Part shown: in pieces, positions 57,510 through 64,000 of the stretch
How the letters are laid out: each line of letters begins with the position of its first letter
How positions within the stretch are numbered: position 1 is the stretch's first letter
NCBI RefSeq assembly: GCF_001625195.1
Contig: NC_054390.1
Location: forward strand, 6,855,222 to 6,919,221
Source: Drechmeria coniospora
Lineage: Eukaryota; Ascomycota; Sordariomycetes; Hypocreales; Ophiocordycipitaceae
DNA length: 64,000 nucleotides
Reading direction: 5' to 3'
Made by a program: the position numbers and the translations under genes
Notes under the pieces: model-generated
What the model was told of the DNA's origin: nothing
Database searches by the model: none
The model's input: the letters and a program-made list of their open reading frames with translations, nothing else

Positions 57510-58630
57510 ATTGAAGCAAGTACTCCGTAAGGTACCCTCTAACGTGGGCACACATTGATCAATTATCCGGGTTGGTTGTTCCACGTACAGCATTTTGAAA
57601 GTTGTACTGAGTTGTGTTACGTCAGTATTTACGGAGTACCATAAACGCGCTTTGTATAGATTTTACCAACAAAGGATATTTCGTTAGAAAGGTCATCACA
57701 GTATTATATGTATGGCTTAATAAAGTACTTACTTACAAGAACTCAAGTACATGTAAGCAAGTACGGAGTAAGTAATACAATACTTACCTTCTTGCTTACA
57801 AGTACCCAAGTACACGCACATATGCTGTGCAGTTCTTGCGTGTACTTACGTATACTCCAAACTGTACTTACATAGACAACAAGTATTATAGCCTTCTCCA
57901 TATCTCGACAAGCTATTTACAGTATTTTTTGTATTACTTACTGTACTTACCCCAGACCTAAGTATGCCGATGAATCGGTCCACTTAGTACTCCGTAAGTA
58001 CTACGGAAGTACTTACAACTACGGATAACCACGCCCTTCGGAATGGCATACCGCCGCTACAGGCTACTCCTTAGACGGCCAAGTAGATGTAGTTGTACTT
58101 AAGCACAAGCCCTGTTAGTTCTTGTACGTGTACATGTACATGTACATACCCTTACTACCGTTACAGCACACTTGCAAGTACTACTAAGGACATGTACGGA
58201 ATACAGTGCAGAACTTCCAGTGCAACCATCCGTATGCATGTACAGTACTTGCAGTTACAGTACGTCTTCGGGTACTGTACATACTGTGCAGTAAGTAGGT
58301 GTAAGTACATGTCAGGACAATTATATGTAATGCAACAAACAGTCACCACTCGTACTGCAATGGCGAATCATACGTGAAATGTCAATTTGATTGCTTCCGT
58401 GCATGCATCCGCAGGTGTACATGTGATAGGCACCGCTCGAAGCGTTGATTGTATTAAATGCTTTGCCTGTATCTGAAGTGTTGGTGTGATACTGTACATA
58501 CACCTGTGTACATTGCCCCCCACTGTGAGTAAGTACACGCGCCGCATCCAAAAAGTACCTAGTACGCGTTATTAAGTAGTAAGACAAATATGGCGCGTAC
58601 ATGTAGTTACTTACTCCGTACTTAAGCACA
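57510..58630. repeat. GTAC-rich repeat field
   Basis: Same word set as 46740-50780: TACGGAGTA, AAGTACTTACAAG, ACATGTACATGTACATG. Examples are 57762-57800, 57985-58025 and 58128-58150. Confidence 0.75.
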
Positions 58631-59065
58631 GTGCATGCCCGTGTGCCATGGACACTCAGTGGGGCAGAGAGGGGTTGACAGGCAGTCCCATTGGTCAGGC
58701 TCTTCAGTAGCCCGCCGTCAGAGCGGGCCGTCCGTTGCCAGCGCCCTGGAGTCTAAATCATCTGCCCCTGGAGAAATTTCCTGACGCTCCCAAGACGTGA
58801 CGTGACCTTCATCCCGTCCAAAACTCGTCCGCCTCGCCGCCGCCTCGTTCTTTCGCGGCTCGAGATACGACTGTACATCCCCGCAAGGAGCACTCGATCC
58901 TCCATGGCAGTGTAGAATAATGCCGTCGCCTCCGTCGCGCTACTCTTGAGCGCGCCCGCCGTTGTCCCCGACCCTTGGCCTGGCCTCCCTTGCACCTTGT
59001 CTCCGTCCACCGCAGCGGTGAGCGGCGCCCTCGCGCATGCTTCATCGCTCGCCCGACCCGACACC

Positions 59066-60525
59066 ATGGCGATCCAGCCGCCGCCACCGACGGCGATGAA
59101 GATTGCCAAGCTGAGAGTGTCCGACGAAAAGGCCTTCGTTCCCGAGATGGACGAGGCTGTCGACAGCGGGTGGCACGCCCCGGTCGGCATCATGTGCGTC
59201 GCCGCCATGGACCGTCGACTCCATCGCACCCATCATCTTTTATCCACTCGTCCGGGCTTGACCGACTGACATCTCTGCCTTGCAGCCTCTGGATATTCCT
59301 CTCTAACCTCACCATCATCCTCAACAAGTGGATAATAGACACCGCTGGCTTCCGTGCGTCGCTCCCCTCCCCTTGTCCCACACCCCGCCTCGCCGCTCAT
59401 GGCTGACGATTCTAGGATACCGTACGTGCCTCTCCGCCTCTGATTCTCCTCCGGATCCCGTGCTGACATCTTTCCTAGCCATTATTCTCACCTGCTGGCA
59501 CTTTTTCTCCACGAGCATCGCTGTACAGGTCCTGGCCCGCACCACCTCCCTCCTCGATTCTCGCCACAGTCTCGGCATGACGCCTCTTGTCTATGTCCGC
59601 ACCCTCCTACCCATCGGCGTTTGCTACTCGGCCTCGCTCGTGTGCTCCAACATCGTCTACATCTACCTCTCCGTCGCCTTCATACAGATGCTCAATGCCG
59701 CCAACCCGGCTGCCGTCCTGCTCGTCTCCTGGGCCTGGCGCGTCATCGACCCGAGCCTCTCCGCCTTTGTCAACATGCTGGTCATCGTCGCCGGCGCCGC
59801 CCTCGCCTCCCTCGGCGAGGTGCAGTTCTCCATCGTTGGCCTCCTCTTCCAGACCGCCGGCATCATCCTCGGCGCCCTCCGCCTCGTCCTCACACAGGTG
59901 CTCGTGAGCCAGAAAGGCATGAAGATGGACCCCATCGTGGCCATCTACTACTTTGGCCCCGCCTGCGCCGCCATGACCATGCTCGTCGCCTTTGTCGTTG
60001 AAGTCCCGCGCTTCGAGATCGACCGCCTCACCAGCTCCGCTGTCGGCCTGCTCCTCTTGAGCGCCGTCGTTGCCTTTGCCCTGAACGTCACTACCGTTCA
60101 ACTGGTACGTCCTCCTCGCCGCGAATCTTCGTCGCCCGAACCCTTGACCAAGAGGCTAACGTGCGGCTCAGATTGGTAAGACGTCCGGACTCGTCATGGC
60201 CCTCACCGGCATCTTCAAAAACATCCTCCTCATCGTCGTCTCCGTCTTCATATGGCACACGCATATCACGGCCGTCCAGGCCGCCGGCTACACCCTCGCC
60301 CTCGTGGGCCTTACCTACTACTGGATTGGGGACGAACAGTTGGCCAAGCTGTACCGGACGACGTCAACCTGGCTTGTCGCGGGCTCGGGCGCTACATCAA
60401 TAGGACGGCGTGGAAACACCACCCTTGTGGTGCTTGGAGGCACCGCCCTGTGCATATTCCTCCTCTCACTGCTGTTTTCAGCTTTCCACCACGATGGCGC
60501 CGCGAATCATGTCAACGTTACCTGA
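59066..60525 (+). CDS. Nucleotide-sugar/triose-phosphate (TPT) family transporter
   Basis: Five exons (59066-59193, 59286-59353, 59416-59421, 59479-60104, 60172-60525) encode 393 residues. The third exon is only six bases (GATACC). It completes the conserved FRYPIILTCWH by supplying most of Arg-Tyr-Pro, with GT/AG borders on both sides. About ten hydrophobic segments follow. Family landmarks are ILNKWIIDTAGF, CSNIVYIYLSVAFIQMLNAA and IGKTSGLVMALTGIFKNILL, the last near the conserved Lys-Thr of TPT carriers. Fungal members reside in Golgi or ER membranes; many have no known substrate. The N-terminal 40 residues are cytosolic and variable. The start was chosen for its CACCATGG context. Confidence 0.88.
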
Positions 60526-60804
60526 CGTGACTTGACGTGCAGCCGACCCCGGGCAGCGCCAAAGTATCACGAGCCATGTACCTCCTGAGCTACCCGACAG
60601 GAATTTTTTCTTCTTTTGAATTAGAAGGCGATTGTTTTTTGCCGTCCTATGGACCATACACCACGGGCACTATACCCCATGTGGAGGGGATGTTTTTCTT
60701 TCAGCACATCTCCATGTCGCCTCTGGCGCATTAATATACAGTCTACTATGGCCGATTTACTTGGCATCGTCGGGCTTGGGCCCCAATTTTGCCGAGCGCT
60801 GTTG
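60526..60804. other. Transporter 3' flank, nothing recognised
   Basis: Probable 3' UTR and spacer up to the TA-flanked deletion derivative. No frame is supported. Confidence 0.5.
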
Positions 60805-60806
60805 TA

Positions 60807-61298
60807 AGTCGGAACCCCCCAAGATGGGCACCCCCCAAGATGGGCACCCCTCACGACGACAAGGCGGCTGTCACGATGCTGACTAGCAGGAAGGCAGTAT
60901 GTGCAAAGACTATAGAATTTTCGAACTAAGGAAGAAGAAAAGAGAAGGAAAACAGTGAGTGCGGGGAGGAAGGGGCCATATACATAGGTGGTCCGCGCAT
61001 CACGTGATGAAGAGTGTAGGGTAGGCCAGAAGAAGAGTACGATATACGATATCGTCACAATACTGTCGGGCAGCCTGGATTTGCAATAGCCCGTTTCGAA
61101 TAGCGTAGAGAGCTAACTGGACCGTTTCTTTAGAATAGGTAGGTAGCCTAGCTATTAAGAAAGCCGTATATAGCTTTTTTAATTAATTGTAGTTAAAATA
61201 TACGAGAAAACGCGGTTATAATATCGTAGGTTGATGTAGATGAAGGTGCTAAATGGGGTGCCCATCTTGGGGGGTGCCTATCTTGGGGGGGTCCGACT
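60807..61298 (-). mobile_element. 492-bp deletion derivative of a Fot1/pogo-type element
   Basis: Inverted ends of about 46 bp (AGTCGGAACCCCCCAAGATG at left; reverse complement AGTCGGACCCCCCCAAGATA at right) are flanked by TA (60805-60806, 61299-61300). Each end contains a doubled CCCCCCAAGATGGGCAC-like word. On the minus strand from 61155 the sequence reads ARLPTYSKETVQLALYAIRN after an ATA where ATG would be expected. This parallels the N-terminus of the large element's transposase (AKKAKYTEETLQLAVSAVKN). The upstream leader also matches (GAAAACGCGGTTATAAT). The rest of the transposase is deleted, so this is a MITE-like, non-autonomous relic of a related but distinct family. Confidence 0.82.
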
Positions 61299-61466
61299 TA
61301 CACTTGTAAAGTACACCCGATGCTGTCAGTAATGTTGTGTTCCGAGTTCTTGCACTTGACATGAAATGAACGCAAGAAGAATATACAGCATTAAAATGCA
61401 AGGACACAACCTGGAGGCCGCTCCGAGGTCAGTCGGCATGATGCGAATGCGTGTCGTCAAACGCTG

Positions 61467-62552
61467 TCAAAAAATCGGAAAGGTGACGGGGTTGGCGTAG
61501 TCGACGAGCGGCTCCGTGCATTCGATGCGATCGAGACAGGTGCTGAACAAGCGGTCCCACAGACGCGTCTGCTTGCCGTAATTACCGCTCCTCCTCCAGC
61601 CGCGTCGGTGATGGATGTCATGATCTTCGATGACGAGCTCAGCCTTGACGAGTCGGAGAAGCCAAGCGAGGGTGCTCGGAGGTGTGGTGTGGAGGCGCAG
61701 TCCGCTGTGGCCGGCGAGTTCGGCAAAAACGATATATTGATGGCAGACCCACCATTCGTAGAAGCCGAGCTCGAGACCGAGGCAGCGAAGGGATGAAAAG
61801 GTGAGGAGAGGAATCGCGGCAATGTCGAAAAGCTCCTGGACCGTGTCGGCGTAGAGGGCCAGAAGCGGGTTAGGGTGCTTGGTCAGGTGGTGGGTGCGAT
61901 GGAATCGCCAGAGGGGACCAATCTCGTGCATCAGTCGGTGGTACCAGTAGAACCAAAAGTCCAAAATGATGCCGTAGAGGCCTATCTGGAGCGGTAGCAG
62001 CAGCCAACTCGTATCGACCGGTGTTTCGCTGGTTCGGTAGCCGAGAAAAACGGTGAAGGCGGAGCGACCAGTCGAGGTGGCGAGGAGGGACAGGATGACC
62101 TTGGCGACGCCGCTGTTGGGAACCCCGTCGCGGTCGTGTGCATCGCCATCGAGGAAGCCGACTTGGTGACTGATTTCGCGCAAAAGGTGCAGCTCACGAA
62201 TGGCCGTGAGCTTGAAGGCGGCGCCGTAGAGAAGGAGGACCTCGAACGGGGCGAGGTTGCGACGCATGCAGAGGATGAAGAGCTGATGAAGAGCGAGCGG
62301 CAGCAGTGCGTGTATGATCACCCAACGGTGCGTGTACCACTCTGGTAGATAGGGCATCTTGTCTGTCTTGTTGTGGATCGGCACCGCCTTTTCCAAGGAC
62401 GTCGGGTGGATGTCAAGCAGTTCGATGAGCCAGTGGAAGACAGACCACTTGTTGCGGTCCAGATGACGCCAAGTCGACTTGATCGAGTCTTTCGGGCTCT
62501 TCTTGGCCGCCGGAAAGGACTCTGGCTGTGATTCTTCCGTCCATCTAGACAT
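61467..62552 (-). CDS. Sterol desaturase/fatty acid hydroxylase superfamily protein
   Basis: An intronless 361-residue membrane protein. The three di-iron histidine boxes are clear: HRLMH (205-209), HRTHH (218-222) and HDIHH (311-315), in the order and spacing of C-4 methylsterol oxidase and sterol C-5 desaturase relatives. Hydrophobic segments lie near 75-115, 150-172, 183-203 and 243-262. It probably acts in the ER membrane, hydroxylating or desaturating a lipid or sterol; the substrate cannot be told. The start chosen is MSRWTEESQPE at 62552. The frame is open to an ATG at 62663, but the extra 37 residues look like leader. Confidence 0.87.
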   Translation of the reverse strand: MSRWTEESQPESFPAAKKSPKDSIKSTWRHLDRNKWSVFHWLIELLDIHPTSLEKAVPIHNKTDKMPYLPEWYTHRWVIIHALLPLALHQLFILCMRRNLAPFEVLLLYGAAFKLTAIRELHLLREISHQVGFLDGDAHDRDGVPNSGVAKVILSLLATSTGRSAFTVFLGYRTSETPVDTSWLLLPLQIGLYGIILDFWFYWYHRLMHEIGPLWRFHRTHHLTKHPNPLLALYADTVQELFDIAAIPLLTFSSLRCLGLELGFYEWWVCHQYIVFAELAGHSGLRLHTTPPSTLAWLLRLVKAELVIEDHDIHHRRGWRRSGNYGKQTRLWDRLFSTCLDRIECTEPLVDYANPVTFPIF

Positions 62553-64000
62553 GGTCCTTTTCCGGCACCTCCCCTTTTCCAGTATCTGGTGCTTCGTGTC
62601 TTGATACGCTGTCGGGGTGGTGCAGGAATTAATATGCGCTCTCGGGACATGCGGGAATAGCATGCGGAGTACCTGATGCCGGACTGTAGGCGGCCACCTT
62701 CCCTGCCGTTTATAAGCCGTCAGTTTGGGGTAACGGATCGAGTCATGTCAAAAGTAGCTGCGTGCGCACGAGCAAAACGGGCCGCTTCATCGTTCTGTCG
62801 CAGTCCTTCGGGTGGGCCCGATCTTGGCTTCCGGCTCCGGCCCGTGCGCCGCGAGACTCTCCGGTGGGTCAGTGGGTTCGTGCGGGGACTCGGGCGAAAG
62901 TGCGGCTCCGGCCGAGAGGAGTCTGCACAACCTTTATCCATCATAGGCAAGCAGAATTACAGCTTCACCCGACCTGCGCTGGCGACCGGAGCACAGAGAG
63001 ACGGTCATTGCCCCGTACTACCTGCTGGCCACCACTAACAAGATCTGGCCAGCATCCATCTGGCCGTCTAGCTCGACGCGTGCGCTACCACCGGGCGACG
63101 CGTGACCGACTCGACGGATTCTCACCGAATATCCATGCTTTCATCTGGACTAATGTCAGTCAGGTGTTGATGTCAACTGACGTAGTCATGTCCGGAAGGG
63201 GGGATGCACGGCGGCACCACGCGATAGTTGCCGTGTGATCCAAGTTCAAAATGGAAGCTGAGGATGTTGGTGCGACATCAGGCGTGGCTTCAAGCGGGAT
63301 AGACGAAAAGTAGCCTTGCGACTGCGTCGGTACAGCTCTTCATCGCTGCTTAGATGTGCTTCTATTAACGTTTTATGTGATGGCATATGAAAAGATGGAT
63401 GGGGGGCTGACCGCATGAGAGAACCCGACACTCGAGCCTGACACTTGTGATTTTTGGGTGTCGTGAGCGGTGAGCTGCTGTGCATGCATCCCATCGCCCC
63501 AAACGATCCTCTACTCGATAAATTTGAATCGTCGTCACCCCGTAATACTTGCAGCCTTTCACCTTTGTCGTGCAAGCCGCCCTAGGTTGGGCTGAGGCGT
63601 CGTCTCCGGCAGGTCAACGCATCGTCTGCAACCGTGCGTACGGCCGAAGAGAATGCGACGACTCCATGGGAATTGGAAGTGAACAAAAGTCGAGGGCACA
63701 AGTGGACGAAATTTCCGACCGATATTCCGACCGCCCGGAAGCAGGCCGCAGGCTCTCGTGATACCCTGGCTGTGGTCAGCCACCTGAAAAGCACGGCAAT
63801 TCCTTCCGTATTCATCCACCAAACCTAGACCATGGAAATCAATTCAACGGCTGCCTAAAGCACTGCCCGGCTTTCCGTCGGTGTGGTAGTGAAGGCAACC
63901 ATGGCTCGCCTTGTCAGCTCTTCGTTGCATCAACCGTGCATCATACCCTGCGTCGTGCAACATCCACCCCATCATGTATCGTCAACCATCGCTCACGAGA
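62553..64000. other. Intergenic to window end, nothing recognised
   Basis: The short ORFs on both strands show no family resemblance. The first 200 bp should contain the promoter of the sterol-desaturase-family gene. Confidence 0.5.

Larger units (their letters stand above)
56678..59065. other. Gene-free region with G run and GTAC field
   Basis: Contains a 23-nt G run (56990-57012), unremarkable sequence to about 57500, and a GTAC-rich field (57510-58630). Pyrimidine-rich sequence near 58930-59060 precedes the transporter gene. Confidence 0.5.

Noticed and set aside
1..64000. tRNA, rRNA and CRISPR features
   Set aside because: No tRNA B-box with a matching acceptor stem was found by eye and no rRNA-like or spaced-repeat array was seen. 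A covariance-model scan would be needed to exclude single tRNAs.

Overview
The window is nuclear DNA of a filamentous ascomycete, most likely a Sordariomycete and perhaps Hypocreales (inference from protein style and gene neighbourhood; no search was run). Genes are GC-rich, with short GT-AG introns (about 50-110 nt). Repeats carry the marks of repeat-induced point mutation (RIP): CpA to TpA changes and stop codons where Gln or Trp codons are expected.

Layout. 1-5 kb: a DUF3632-like protein gene, GTAC-rich repeats, and a two-exon gene for a small secreted cysteine-rich peptide. 5.7-21 kb: a three-level nested transposon island. A Fot1/pogo-type element (6077-20549, TA target duplication, perfect 46-bp inverted repeats) sits in a conserved host gene. 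It was split by a second DNA element (7284-19883, about 158-bp inverted repeats, 9-bp duplication) with two intron-rich genes I do not recognise. That element was split in turn by a chromodomain Ty3/Gypsy retrotransposon (8196-15620, 171-bp LTRs, 5-bp duplication), which carries an antisense ORF between pol and its 3' LTR.

21-29 kb: a small frameshifted gene, an APH-like kinase, an MFS transporter and COP9 signalosome subunit 2. 29-35 kb: gene-poor, low-complexity DNA. 34.8-42 kb: otubain, a class I methyltransferase, and a stand-alone type I glutamine-synthetase-like enzyme. 42-51 kb: no intact gene; a degraded APH-like pseudogene and long GTAC-rich repeat fields. 51.4-56.7 kb: an SDR oxidoreductase, then a divergent pair for 2-methylisocitrate lyase and 2-methylcitrate synthase, the two signature steps of the mitochondrial methylcitrate cycle that detoxifies propionyl-CoA. 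56.7-64 kb: another GTAC-rich field, a TPT-family transporter with a 6-nt microexon, a 492-bp deletion derivative related to the Fot1/pogo element, and a sterol-desaturase-family enzyme.

Apart from the methylcitrate pair the genes look functionally unrelated. No biosynthetic core enzyme, tRNA, rRNA or CRISPR array was seen. Splice sites were placed by reading frame and GT/AG signals, without transcript support.
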